From NCBI GenBank assembly GCA_033557465.1, contig CM066031.1, positions 1,227,577,312 through 1,227,641,311 of the forward strand: DNA of 64,000 nt. The letters are read 5' to 3'. Under the pieces are notes generated by a model, which was given only the letters and a program-made list of their open reading frames with translations, was not told the origin of the DNA and ran no database searches. A program made the translations under genes and the position numbers. This DNA comes from Ichthyophis bannanicus (Eukaryota; Chordata; Amphibia; Gymnophiona; Ichthyophiidae). Positions 29,117-39,263 of the stretch are shown one piece after another; the stretch's first letter is position 1; each line of letters starts with the position of its first letter.

Positions 29117-29120
29117 ATGC

Positions 29121-30607
29121 TGTCACGAAGTGGATCTAGCAGAGCCCATGGAAATAAGTAGAAATACAGATAGTGGATCTGACACTGACACTTCAGACAA
29201 GCACATGACAGGGAGTTGCTATAGGCAACATAAACAAACCAGGTCTCGAGCTCTGAGAACAGGAAAGCTCAGGAATCATTAGGGAATGAGGAGCAGCTGA
29301 AAGGAGGCGGGGTTGAGACGCACGTGGATAAACCTCACTCACCTGGAGTTAGAGGGAAGGGCGAGTGCAAGTTCAGGTTCGGGTTAGACGGAGCTGAGAG
29401 AGCAGAAGCAACAGAAATCCTGGAAGCCAGAGAAGTCCCAGGAGTTACAGGAATTAGCAGAGAGGCAGAGAGAGCAGCAACTGCAGAAATTCCTGAGAAG
29501 GCAAGGAACTCTGAAAGGGCAGAGAACCCCAGGAGCCCAGGACATTCTGCTGGAAGTTTGGGTTGGAGCAGAGCCACTGAGAGGGCTGGGAGAACCGAAA
29601 GGTTTAGCTCCAAGGCTGAGAGAGAAAACCCAGGAGTCTGCCATAGAAGGCAGTGCACAGACACCTTTGAACACAGTAACGCTTATACAAAAGGTAACAG
29701 AGAAGGCAGTTTTAAAGCCAGGCTGAGACAGGCTGGAAAAGCCAATTACCCAGGCTACAGGGACAGAAAGGATAAAGTCTTCTATCCTGAAGACAGTTTT
29801 GTACCTGGGGAAAAGCCAAAAGGGAAAACCTGTAAGGAATTGCCGTCCTGTTCCACTCCGGTAGCTTCAGCTGTGCTGAGGAACTCTAAGCTGAGAGAGC
29901 CAGAAGGTAAGCTTATTACCTCTAATAGAAAGAGAACTGAATGCAGGAACTTCCCATATGATTGGCAGCATTTGAAGGGCTCTCAAGAAAGGAACTCTAG
30001 TGAATACGGTAATTGTTTTTCACAGACGTTAACAGAGGAAGAAAAGAAGTCTCTTTGTAACAGGGAGAGACTGCTAAATAACACGTCTAGCTATTTGAAA
30101 GAGAGACTGTTTGCAACAGAGAGTGAGGACATGCAGGGTGAAGTGCAGGGGGACCAACCCACTGTTGAATACATGGATTGTATGCTCACAATTGCAGACG
30201 AGATCTCCTCTCTATGTTAAAGGAGCTGTGAAACTTTCTAACTGTCGAAGTAACAGAGAAAGGGTTTATGTTTGTTGGGAAAAAGGACTGTTTAAAATAC
30301 CTTTTCATTTGCCGTAAAGAAGCTGAAAAAGAAGCAGTTTTTGTTCACATTTTGTCTCTTTATTTTTGTACCCGAAGTTGGTTTATCTGCCTTGTTTTTC
30401 ATTACAAAAAGAATCCTCCCGGAAGGGGAATAAAATCCTGTCTTTGAGCCTTACCACGCGTCCGCAACTCATTGCTTGGCTGGTCTATAAGAACTACAAC
30501 TCCCAGAGAGCATAGCAAGGCTTTCTATATCATTTTTCTGGCCAGTTCAAGATAAGGCCTCAGTGTAGTACCCTGCCTTAACCTGTGGGGTCCCACGCTG
30601 GGTGACA
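29121..30607 (+). repeat. Gypsy-B 5' LTR
   Basis: 1,487 bp, starts TGTCACGAAG, ends GGGTGACA (TGTCAC/GTGACA inverted ends). Poly(A) signal AATAAA near 30429. Compared with the 3' LTR it has a 6-bp extra ACACTG near 29184, lacks about 13 bp near 29259, and has an extra 10 bp near 29730. These indels move the LTR frame, so here the first part (to 29282) and the second part (29324-30220) lie in different frames. Confidence 0.95.
29324..30220 (+). pseudogene. LTR-encoded protein, family B (5' LTR copy, frame-shifted)
   Basis: 298 codons inside the 5' LTR: Arg/Glu/Ser/Gly-rich, with repeated short 'ERAE/ERAG' modules, ending '...TVEYMDCMLTIADEISSLC'. In the LTR, phase 0 would begin at the first nucleotide; the 13-bp loss near 29259 breaks that frame in this copy. 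The YMDC motif is conserved with families A, C and D. No known domain. Confidence 0.6.
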
Positions 30608-30610
30608 GGT

Positions 30611-30628
30611 TGGCGTAGTCTTGAGGAT
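30611..30628 (+). promoter_or_regulatory. Gypsy-B primer binding site, tRNA-Ser-like
   Basis: TGGCGTAGTCTTGAGGAT starts three bases after the LTR. The first ten bases match the tRNA-Ser 3' complement exactly and 15 of 18 match overall (the family A site matches 17 of 18). Confidence 0.65.
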
Positions 30629-30808
30629 TTTTTTTTCTCGTGGTTTACCTGAGAAGAAGAAGAAGACACGAATAAAGAGACGACATCTCACTGGAGAAAC
30701 TGCTGCCATATTGAGCGCTGTCTAACAGAACTTTTCGCTGGCAGGTCGGCCAGGTGGAAGAGGGACGGAGATTTTTTCTCACACGCCTGACTCTACCTGA
30801 AGCCTAAG

Positions 30809-30934
30809 GTAAAGGTAACTTGGGCATAAGGGTAGAAGGATACAAAGTGAGAAAAGGGGTGCTTTGGTCCACAGACAGGGGTTAAAAGAAAAAAAACGCC
30901 GCACTTGGTGGGTTTTTCTTTTCTTTTTCTACAG
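30809..30934 (+). other. Probable 126-bp leader intron before Gypsy-B gag
   Basis: Donor CTAAG|GTAAAGG at 30808/30809 and acceptor TTTTCTTTTTCTACAG ending at 30934, 23 bases before the gag ATG at 30958. A GCCGCACTTG motif inside (30898-30907) is shared with the Gypsy-A intron. Predicted only from sequence. Confidence 0.5.
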
Positions 30935-30957
30935 GTGACGCAGACTTCAGAAGGAAG

Positions 30958-32463
30958 ATGGAACCCAGGGATGTTATGCAATGGATGCAAGCCCAATGGG
31001 ACAAACAAGCGGAGCTTGTTCGACACCTCCAGGAGCGGAACGCAGAAGTAATGAGGGAACAGCAACGACCTCTACTAGAGACAATGGAAGCATTTTTGAA
31101 AAAGCCACAGGAAACAGGAGCGGCTAATCCTTCCATGTTTCCAGGTGTAGGGATGAATAATTGTCATGCTTTTTCCTTGGGACAATTAACTCAGCAAGAT
31201 AATCTGGATGATTATATAGACACGTTTGAAAGAATAGCAGAAACACTTAAATGGCCTATGGAGCAATGGGCGATTCGCTTTGCGATGACACTCACTGGTG
31301 AGGCTCTATCTGCCTTTAAGGCAATGCCTGCTAGTCTTGCCTCTGATTATACAGAGATAAAAAGGGCAGTAAAGGACAGACTAGGTCTAACTCCTAGACA
31401 CTATAAGCGGATGTTTAGAGAGGCTAAGATAAAGTTTAAGGAAACTCCTAGAGCTCTGTCCCAGAGATTAAAGAGTCTAGCTTGGAAGTGGCTAACTCCG
31501 GAAAGGAGGTCACTTGACTCTATTCTAGATGAGATTATACTAGAACAGTTTATGCAGGCTGTATCTCCTGAGTTAAAAACTTTTCCAACTCTGCAGGATT
31601 GCCACAGCACAGAAGAAGCAGTCAATATGGCGGATAGATATTATGAGGCTAAGATGGCTGATACCTCAGGGATTGGAGTTTTAAAAGTGGCTGGGATGGC
31701 AAGTTCTGGTAAAGTGAGAAAGTTTGAAAAAGTCAGAGCACCTAAGGTGGATAATAATAATGATGATACTGATGATGATGTTTTATCTGTTTATAAAGGC
31801 AAATGTTATGCGTGCGGAAAGGCAGGACACATCCGAAGAAACTGTAAAACACGAATGGTCCTCATATCGGGAGCTGGGAAGCAGGTCCTGGAGGGATTCC
31901 TCTTACAGGTCCAGATAGAGGGAGTAGATGCCCTGGCGCTACTTGACTCGGGGGCCGATCAAAGTATGGTTTCTCAGAAATTTTTGGAAACCATTGAACA
32001 CCATTGGTCATCAACCCCGAGGCAAGTAGAAGGTCGGGTACTCATAAGGTGTGTACATGGGGCAGCCTCACACTATCCCCTGTATGAGGTAGGCATAAAA
32101 GGTTTCGGGACCAAATGACAAGTATTAGTGGCCGTAGTCCCTAAGCTACCGTATGCGGTTGTCCTCGGGCGGGATTGGGCTCCCTTCAGTCAGGAAATGA
32201 AGAAAGGCCTTAAGAATGAGCTAGCCCTCAGGTCCACACAACACCAGACAGAGGTGATTGAAACCGGGGTAGAAGCTTTAGCAGCAAGGGTCCCTAGTCC
32301 TCTATTTGGGAAAACCCTTAGGACAGGCTCCCGATCTCAGCCACAGGTAAAGGAGATACCGCCAGGAAAACAGAAATTTGTGCTCCAATTCTGTAAAACC
32401 ACTGATCCAGGCCAGGAGCCCAAAAAGAGCCTCAGCGGCTGCTGCGGGGTACGACCTCTTTAG
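30958..32463 (+). pseudogene. Gypsy-B gag and protease (one stop codon)
   Basis: Starts MEPRD at 30958, like Gypsy-A. Capsid-like helices, CCHC knuckle 'CYACGKAGHIRRNC' (about residue 283) and protease 'LLDSGADQSMVS' (about residue 330) with intact Asp-Ser-Gly. A single TGA at 32116-32118 (where Arg would be expected from CGA) interrupts the protease, after which the same frame continues with 'LGRDWAPF' to a stop at 32461. The last part, 'KFVLQFCKTTDPGQEPKK', is already the start of the dUTPase fold, followed by a frame change near 32418. Confidence 0.88.
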
Positions 32464-32872
32464 TGTGGAGGACACAATAGTTTTAAAAGGGGGGAAAACA
32501 CTAGTTGACACGGGTATTCAAGTAAAGATACCGGAAAGATGTTACGGGCGCATAGCGCCAAGATCGGGTTTGGCTGTAAAATACTCTTTGGATGTAGGGG
32601 CAGGGGTCATCGACCCAGATTATCAGGGCCTTATAAAAGTCCTACTCTTCAATTTTGGGGACAAGGATTTTAAGGTACGTACAGGCGACCGTATCGCACA
32701 GCTAATTTGCGAGCACGTGGGGTTCCCCACGGTAGAGGAGGTACCCTCATTGTCCCCCACAAGACGGGGGACAGGTGGATTTGGCTCTACGGGGGAAAGG
32801 GAGGTTAAAAACATGACGGCCCTGAGTGAGGAGAGGAATGAGGAAGACCTCGGCCCTCAAACAGCTGATTAG
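32378..32872 (+). CDS. Retrotransposon dUTPase domain
   Basis: All five motifs of trimeric dUTPases are present in order: 'AAGYDLFS' (I), 'APRSGLAVK' (II), 'GVIDPDYQG' with the catalytic Asp (III), 'RIAQLIC' (IV) and 'RGTGGFGSTG' (V, P-loop-like). The enzyme hydrolyses dUTP to dUMP and limits uracil in reverse transcripts. The frame is +1 relative to gag-PR; the changeover lies in CCCAAAAAG (32419-32427), so the first strand of the fold is in the previous frame and this is an insertion or a frameshift site. A TAG at 32870-32872 ends it; the RT follows in the same frame. Confidence 0.92.
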   Translation: MCSNSVKPLIQARSPKRASAAAAGYDLFSVEDTIVLKGGKTLVDTGIQVKIPERCYGRIAPRSGLAVKYSLDVGAGVIDPDYQGLIKVLLFNFGDKDFKVRTGDRIAQLICEHVGFPTVEEVPSLSPTRRGTGGFGSTGEREVKNMTALSEERNEEDLGPQTAD

Positions 32873-34330
32873 AGGAAACAGCCCACCCCCAGGATAGGTA
32901 CCGAGCTGTCACTACAGCAACGGAAAGAGTTAACCCAGATGTTAGAGAAATTTTCCGACGTATTGACAACTAGGCCGGGTGAAACTCACCTAGTCGCTCA
33001 CGAGATAGTTATTGTACCTGGACAGGTAATTAGGCAGCGTCCATATAGAATGCCTGAAACCAGGAAAAGGGAAGTAATTGAGCAGGTTAGGGAAATGCTA
33101 GCCACAGGTATAATAGAAGAGTCACGGAGCCCTTGGTCAAGCCCGATAGTATTAGTGCCAAAACCGGACGGAACCCTCAGGTTCTGCATTGACTTCCGTC
33201 AGGTCAATGCAATTTCGCAGTTTGACGCCTATCCTATGCCCCGCATTGATGATCTTTTAGACCGCTTGGGGCAAGCGAAATATCTGACCACCCTAGATTT
33301 AAGTAAAGGATATTGGCAAATCCCATTGACACGAGATTCAAAGCCCAAAACGGCGTTTAGTACGCCAATTGGATTATTCCAATTCCGGTGAATGCCGTTT
33401 GGCTTACATGGGGCGGCTGCTACATGCCAGCGTTTAGTGGATCAAGTGTTAAGGCCACACCATGAATATGCTTTAGCATACATGGATGATGTCGTGGTAT
33501 ACAGTACAACATGGGCACAACATATCTCTAGGGTGGAAGCGGTACTCAGAGCACTGCGTAGGGCCGGCCTAACGCTCAATCCAGAAAAGTGTTTATTTGC
33601 CACAGAAGAGGCCAAATATTTGGGCCACATGGTGGGAAGGGGACTTGTAAAACCATTGGCGAGTAAGGTAGAGAGTGTTAGGGATTTCCCCAGACCCGTG
33701 ACTAAAAAGCAGGTGCGAAGCTTCCTGGGGTTAATTGGCTATTATCGCTGGTTTATACCTCGATTCGCGGAAGAGAGTATTCTCTTCACAGAAATGTTAA
33801 AAAAGAACACGCCCAACCATGTAAAATGGACCCCCGAGGCTGAGGTGGCATTTGTTGCCCTAAAAGATAAACTCTGCAGTACCCCGGTGTTACGAGGAAT
33901 AGATTTCAGTTTGCCATTTATAATCCAAACTGATGCTTCCGAGACAGGGTTGGGGGCGGTGATGTCCCAAGAATTCGAGGGAGTGGAACATCCCGTTGCC
34001 TATCTTAGTAGAAAACTCTCAAAGGCAGAAAGGAATTATGCTACAATTGAAAAGGAATGCCTTGCAATAAAATGGGCCATTGAGGCTTTAAGATTTTACC
34101 TTACAGGGAGGAAATTCCTTTTAATAACGGACCATGCCCCTCTAAAATGGCTAAATCAAATGAGGAACAATAATGCGCGGTTGACTAGGTGGCATCTGGC
34201 ATTACAATCCTTTAACTTTATTGTGCAGCACAGAGCAGGGAAACTGCACGGGAATGCGGATGCACTCTCTAGGATTACGTGCTGTCTGCCTGAAATTGCG
34301 GCAGCCCGTAATATTTTAAGGGGGGGAATC
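32873..34330 (+). pseudogene. Gypsy-B reverse transcriptase-RNase H (one stop codon)
   Basis: Same frame as the dUTPase. RT blocks: 'RQRPYRMPE', 'SPIVLVPKPDGTLRFCIDFR', 'YPMPRIDDLLDRLG', 'LTTLDLSKGYWQIPL', then a TGA at 33389-33391 directly before 'MPFGLHGA', and the catalytic 'YMDDVVVYS' (33479). The tether and RNase H follow: 'FIIQTDASETGLG', 'YATIEKECLAIKWA', 'FLLITDHAPLKWL' and 'GNADALSR'. No integrase follows; after 'CLPEIAAARNILRGG' the frame crosses the polypurine tract (AAGGGGGGGAA, about 34318-34328) straight into the 3' LTR. Two stops (32870 and 33389) inactivate it unless read through. Confidence 0.92.
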
Positions 34331-35643
34331 TGTCACGAAGTGGATCTAGCAGAGCCCATGGAAATAAGTAGAAATACAGATAGTGGATCTGACACTTCAG
34401 ACAAGCACATGACAGGGAGTTGCTATAGGCAACATAAACAAACCAGGTCTCGAGCTCTGAGAACACGCCCAAGCTGCAGGAAAGCTCAGGAATCATTAGG
34501 GAATGAGGAGCAGCTGAAAGGAGGCGGGGTTGAGACACACGTGGATAAACCTCACTCACCTGGAGTTAGAGGGAAGGGCGAGTGCAAGTTCAGGTTCGGG
34601 TTAGACGGAGCTGAGAGAGCAGAAGCAACAGAAATCCTGGAAGCCAGAGAAGTCCCAGGAGTTACAGGAATTAGCAGAGAGGCAGAGAGAGCAGCAACTG
34701 CAGAAATTCCTGAGAAGGCAAGGAACTCTGAAAGGGCAGAGAACCCCAGGAGCCCAGGACATTCTGCTGGAAGTTTGGGTTGGAGCGGAGCCACTGTGAG
34801 GGCTGGGAGAACCGAAAGGTTTAGCTCCAAGGCTGAGAGAGAAAACCCAGGAGTCTGCCATAGAAGGCAGTGCACAGACACCTTTGAACACAGTAACGCT
34901 TATACAAAAGGTAACAGAGAAGGCAGTTTTAAAGCCAGGCTGGAAAAGCCAATTACCCAGGCTACAGGGACAGAAAGGATAAAGTCTTATATCCTGAAGA
35001 CAGTTTTGTACCTGGGGAAAAGCCAAAAGGGAAAACCTGTAAGGAATTGCCGTCCTGTTCCACTCCGGTAGCTTCAGCTGTGCCGAGGAACTCTAAGCTG
35101 AGAGAGCCAGAAGGTAAGCTTATTACCTCTAATAGAAAGAGAATTGAATGCAGGAACTTCCCATATGATTGGCAGCATTTGAAGGGCTCTCAAGAAAGGA
35201 ACTCTAGTGAATACGGTAATTACTTTTCACAGACGTTAACAGAGGAAGAAAAGAAGTCTCTTTGTAACAGGGAGAGACTGCTAAATAACACGTCTAGCTA
35301 TTTGAAAGAGAGACTGTTTGCAACAGAGAGTGAGGACATGCAGTGTGAAGTGCAGGGGGACCAACCCACTGTTGAATACATGGATTGTACGCTCACAATT
35401 GCAGACGAGATCTCCTCTCTATGTTAAAGGAGCTGTGAAACTTTCTAACTGTGGAAGTAACAGAGAAAGGGTTTATGTTTGTTGGGAAAAAGGACTGTTT
35501 AAAATACCTTTTCATTTGCCGTAAAGAAGCTGAAAAAGAAGCAGTTTTTGTTCACATTTTGTCTCTTTATTTTTGTACCCGAAGTTGGTTTATCTGCCTT
35601 GTTTTTCATTATAAAAAGAATCCTCCCGGAAGGGGAATAAAAT
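34331..35643 (+). repeat. Gypsy-B 3' LTR, left part
   Basis: Starts TGTCACGAAG after the polypurine tract. The pol frame continues in phase 0 through about 240 LTR codons to 35071, where a 10-bp loss near 34940 has shifted it; the downstream part of the LTR frame is open at 35047-35427 and ends '...VEYMDCTLTIADEISSLC'. The LTR is cut by the DIRS insertion after AATAAAAT at 35643, just after the poly(A) signal. Confidence 0.93.
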
Positions 35644-36108
35644 AGAAATTACATTTACCTGGTAATTGTAGTTCCTGGAGGATCCAGTTTAGTCCTCCAC
35701 ATCCGGGTAGTGCACCTCCTCCTGCAGCCTGGAGACTGGACCAATCAGAATCTTCTTATGCCAGGATGTATGCTGCTGGAGCTCCCATCAGCCCCCAGTG
35801 AACTATTAACAAAGCAGACTCAAAGAAGCAACACATGAGGTAAGTAGACATATCACACTAAAATAGTATTTAGTACCCTTAAGAATTAAATGACCCCCTT
35901 CCCAAACGAGGAAGCCAAAATTCTGCACAGCGCCACTGACTCCACTCGACGAAAAAGCCGGGAGAACCAGCTACAGGAACTGAAGAGCTGGCAACAAGAA
36001 AGTAGAAGCGAGCTGCAGATACGAAAAAACCCGAAGAAATATACTGAGACTATGTAGCGCCGCTCACAGTAAGCGTGCCAACCAAAAAAAATGGTCACAA
36101 GGGAGGGA

Positions 36109-36208
36109 AGGAGGACTAAACTGGATCCTCCAGGAACTACAATTACCAGGTAAATGTAATTTCTATTTCCTGAGCGGTTATCCAGTTTAGTCCTCCACAT
36201 CCGGGATG
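36109..36208 (+). repeat. DIRS 1 internal complementary region
   Basis: GGAGGACTAAACTGGATCCT... (36109-36163) is the exact inverse of the left end 35644-35698, and the following CCTGAGCGGTTATCCAGTTT... is the inverse of the right end. Between them the sequence TTTCT-ATTT-CCTGAG carries a single ATTT (AAAT on the other strand), exactly what a circular junction of the two ends with one AAAT would give. Confidence 0.9.
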
Positions 36209-36219
36209 TAACAGAGCAG

Positions 36220-37345
36220 TCAACACCGGGCGGGACCTTGCCAACCGGCGCGCAACACTGCTGAACCAAAACAAGCATCCTGAGCGGCAAACAGATCCAA
36301 CCGGTAGTGTTTACTGAAGGCATGAAGAGACGACCAAGTAGCCGCCCTACAAATGTCTATAGGCGGAACAAGACTATGCTCAGCCCAGGATGTCGCCTGA
36401 GCTCTGGTAGAGTGGGCCCTCAAACCCACCGGAACCGGCCGATTCTGCAGAATGTAAGCCGATGCAATCGCCTCCTTAAGCCACCGGGCAATGGACGCTT
36501 TAGCCGCCGCTTCGCCTTTGCGGGCCCCGCCAAAAAGCACGAACAAGCGATCTGTCTTACGAAACTCCTCGGACACCTTCAAATAGCGACGAAGGACGTG
36601 CCGCACATCTAAGCAATGTAAACCCCCGTCCGCGGAAGTCTCTGTCTCCGAATCAAGGACCGGCAGAAAAACAGGCTGATTCAAATGAAAAGGCGAAACC
36701 ACTTTAGGCAAAAATGAGGGCACTGGCCGAAGAACCACTCGATCCCGAGAGATAGACAAGAACGGCTCCCGACATGACAGCGCCTGCAACTCGGATATGC
36801 GCCTCGCCGAACAGATCGCTACCAGAAAAACCGTCTTCAGGGTCAAATCCTTCAGCGACGCTTTGCGTAGAGGCTCATAAGGTTCGCGAACCAAGGCGTG
36901 CAATACGAGATTCAAATCCCACGGTGGAACCGACACTCTGCGGGAAGGCCTCAACCTGGAGACCGCCTTAAGAAAACGTTGTACGTCCGAATGCGCCCCT
37001 AGGGGAACTCCCAGGACCTTGCCCCGGTAGCACGCCAGCGCCGCCAACTGTACCTTCAGGGAACTGGCTGCCAAACCCTTGTCAAAACCGTCCTGCAAAA
37101 AACTGAGAACTACCGACACAGAAGCCGTAGCCGCGCGAACCCCACGCCGCGAACACCAATCTTCAAAAAACCTCCATACCCGTACACAAGCAAGCGATGT
37201 GGAAGGCTTCCGCGCCCGGAGGAGCGTAGTAATAACTTCAGGAGAATAACCTTTTTTCCTCAACCGAGCCCTTTCAAGGGCCAAACCGTAAGCGAGAATC
37301 GATCCACCTGAGGCATCCACAGCGGACCCTGAAGCAGCAGATCCG
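36220..37345 (-). CDS. DIRS 1 tyrosine recombinase
   Basis: About 370 codons, ending at 36220. The frame is open further upstream (to 38526), but that part overlaps the RT gene out of frame, so I begin near 37345 around 'GSILAYGLALERARL'. An N-terminal SAM-like region ('SLACVRVWRFFEDWC...LSFLQDGFDKGLAASSLKVQL') is followed by the catalytic domain with Arg in 'ICSARRISELQ', the His-x-x-Arg box 'AHSTRAQATSWA' and the nucleophile Tyr in 'FSKHYRLD'. It would integrate a circular DNA copy without an integrase-type duplication. No break seen in the domain. It overlaps the end of the RT ORF by about 85 bp. Confidence 0.9.
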
Positions 37346-39263
37346 GAAGCGGAGGAAGTCTCCAAGACACCCCGTGGCGCAACCGAACCAGATCGGCATA
37401 CCACGGCCTTCTGGGCCAATCCGGAGCCACCAGTAAAACCCGCCCCCGGTGCGCCTCGATGCGCTGAATGACGCGACCGATCAACGCCCAAGGGGGAAAG
37501 ACATAAAGGAGGCCGTCCTCTGGCCACGGCTGGATGAGCGCGTCGATGCCCTCGGACATGCGTTCTCTCCGCCTGCTGAAGAACCGCCCCGTCTTTGTAG
37601 ACTGAAAGGTCGCCATGAGATCCATAACCGGAGGCCCCCATCTGCGAACGATCTGCGCGAACACCTGCGGGTGCAGTTCCCACTCCCCGGGGTCGACCTG
37701 CCCTCTGCTGAGAAAATCTGCCGTTACGTTGTCTGTTCCCGCGATATGTACCGCCGACAGAGCTGGCAGACAAGCCTCCACCCATTCGAATAAGGCCTCT
37801 GCCTCGCTTTCCATGGCCACACTGCCGGTGCCGCCCTGGCGGTTGATGTAGGCCACCGTCGCCGAGTTGTCCGAGAGAACCCGCACTGCCCGCCCCCTCA
37901 CCGTTTCGAGGGCCTGCAGTGCAAGTCTCACTGCTCGCAGCTCGAGGCGGTTGATCGACCAAGTAGTCTCGAGAGGGCACCACGTCCCCTGCGTGTACTG
38001 CCCCTCGCAGTGGGCTCCCCAACCTAACAGACTCGCATCCGTAATGAACGGGATCCAACTGGGCTGTTCCAGAGGAACCCCCATCTGAAGGCTCGCTGAG
38101 CCCAACCACCAGCGGAGAGACAGACGAACCGATTTCGGGCAAGGTAAGCGCTTGTTCAACAAATGCAACTGGTGCGACCAGCAGCGTAACAGGGCTCTCT
38201 GAAGAGGCCGCATATGAAACCTGGCCCACGGAACCACCTCCAACGTCGCCGCCATAGTGCCTAATAGCCGCAGGTACCACCACGCTGACGGAGCGGGAAT
38301 CCTCAAGAAGGAGCGGACGAGCCCCTGCAACGACTGGACACGATGCTCCGGCAAGCATACCAAACCTCTCGCCGTGTCGAAACGAACCCCGAGGTATTCG
38401 AGGGATTGGGTAGGCACGAAACGACTCTTTTTCTCGTTGATCACCCAGCCGAGAGACCGCAGCAACGCCACTACTCTGTCCGTTGCCTGCACACTCTCCG
38501 CCTCGGACTTCGCACGAATCAACCAATCGTCGAAGTAAGGATGGACTAAGATACCTTCCTGTCTCAAGGCCGCCGCCATGACCACCATCACCTTGGTGAA
38601 GGTGCGCGGAGCCGTTGCCAAGCCGAACGGCATAGCTCGAAATTGGAAGTGACCCCAGGGAAACGCAAACCTGAGGAACCTTTGATGGACCGCTCGAATG
38701 GGAATGTGCAGATAGGCCTCCGAGAGATTGAGGGCTGTCAGGAACTCCCCTTGACGAACTGCAACAATGACGGACCGCAAGGTCTCCATCCGGAAATGCA
38801 GTACCCGGAGAAAACGATTCACTCCCTTGAGATCCAGAATCGGACGAAGCGAACCGTCTTTTTTGGGCACCACAAAATAGATGGAGTAGCGACCGACGCC
38901 GTGCTCGGAAGGAGGAACGGGAATAACCGCACCCAAATCAATGAGCCGATGCAACGTCACTTGAATGGCCTGCGCCTTTTGCACGCTTCTGCAAGGGGAA
39001 AGGACAAAGGCGTCTGGAATCGGACAAGCCAACTCCAGCGCATAACCCTCTCGGATGATCTCGAGCACCCACTGATCTGATGTTATTTGTGCCCAGAAAG
39101 GAAGAAAGTCTCGCAGTCGTCCCCCGATGACTTGCTGCCCCTCTGGAGCCCGCCTCGCTTCATTGTGGCTTTCGAATAAAGGAGGAGGACGCTGAGGAGG
39201 ACGCCGTTGCGAATCCTCTGCCCGCTCCTCGAAAACCCCGAAAGCCTTGGCCCCTGGAGCCAT
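37260..39263 (-). CDS. DIRS 1 reverse transcriptase, RNase H and methyltransferase-like domain
   Basis: 667 codons, unbroken. RT: 'YSIYFVVPKKDGSLRPILDL', 'LHIPIRAVHQRFLRFAF', 'FRAMPFGLATAPRTFTKV' and the catalytic 'PYFDDWLI' (F-D-D). RNase H: 'FITDASLLGWGAH', 'INRLELRAVRLAL', 'VLSDNSATVAYINRQGG' and 'HIAGTDNVTADFLSRG'. The C-terminal 130 residues ('PVMDLMATFQSTKTGRFFSRR', 'LYVFPPWALIGRVIQRI', 'VLLVAPDWPRRPWY') correspond to the Dam-like methyltransferase-related domain of DIRS pol. Overlaps gag upstream and the recombinase downstream, so the three genes are in compact overlapping order. Confidence 0.92.
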   Translation of the reverse strand: MAPGAKAFGVFEERAEDSQRRPPQRPPPLFESHNEARRAPEGQQVIGGRLRDFLPFWAQITSDQWVLEIIREGYALELACPIPDAFVLSPCRSVQKAQAIQVTLHRLIDLGAVIPVPPSEHGVGRYSIYFVVPKKDGSLRPILDLKGVNRFLRVLHFRMETLRSVIVAVRQGEFLTALNLSEAYLHIPIRAVHQRFLRFAFPWGHFQFRAMPFGLATAPRTFTKVMVVMAAALRQEGILVHPYFDDWLIRAKSEAESVQATDRVVALLRSLGWVINEKKSRFVPTQSLEYLGVRFDTARGLVCLPEHRVQSLQGLVRSFLRIPAPSAWWYLRLLGTMAATLEVVPWARFHMRPLQRALLRCWSHQLHLLNKRLPCPKSVRLSLRWWLGSASLQMGVPLEQPSWIPFITDASLLGWGAHCEGQYTQGTWCPLETTWSINRLELRAVRLALQALETVRGRAVRVLSDNSATVAYINRQGGTGSVAMESEAEALFEWVEACLPALSAVHIAGTDNVTADFLSRGQVDPGEWELHPQVFAQIVRRWGPPVMDLMATFQSTKTGRFFSRRRERMSEGIDALIQPWPEDGLLYVFPPWALIGRVIQRIEAHRGRVLLVAPDWPRRPWYADLVRLRHGVSWRLPPLPDLLLQGPLWMPQVDRFSLTVWPLKGLG

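Noticed and set aside
32378..32872. Host dUTPase gene or retrocopy
   Set aside because: It lies in frame with the Gypsy RT, directly after the protease, and inside intact LTRs; no introns or poly(A) of its own.
37345..38526. 768-codon reading of the DIRS 1 recombinase
   Set aside because: The N-terminal 390 codons overlap the RT-RNase H gene in another frame and show no conserved sequence; the recombinase starts near 37345.
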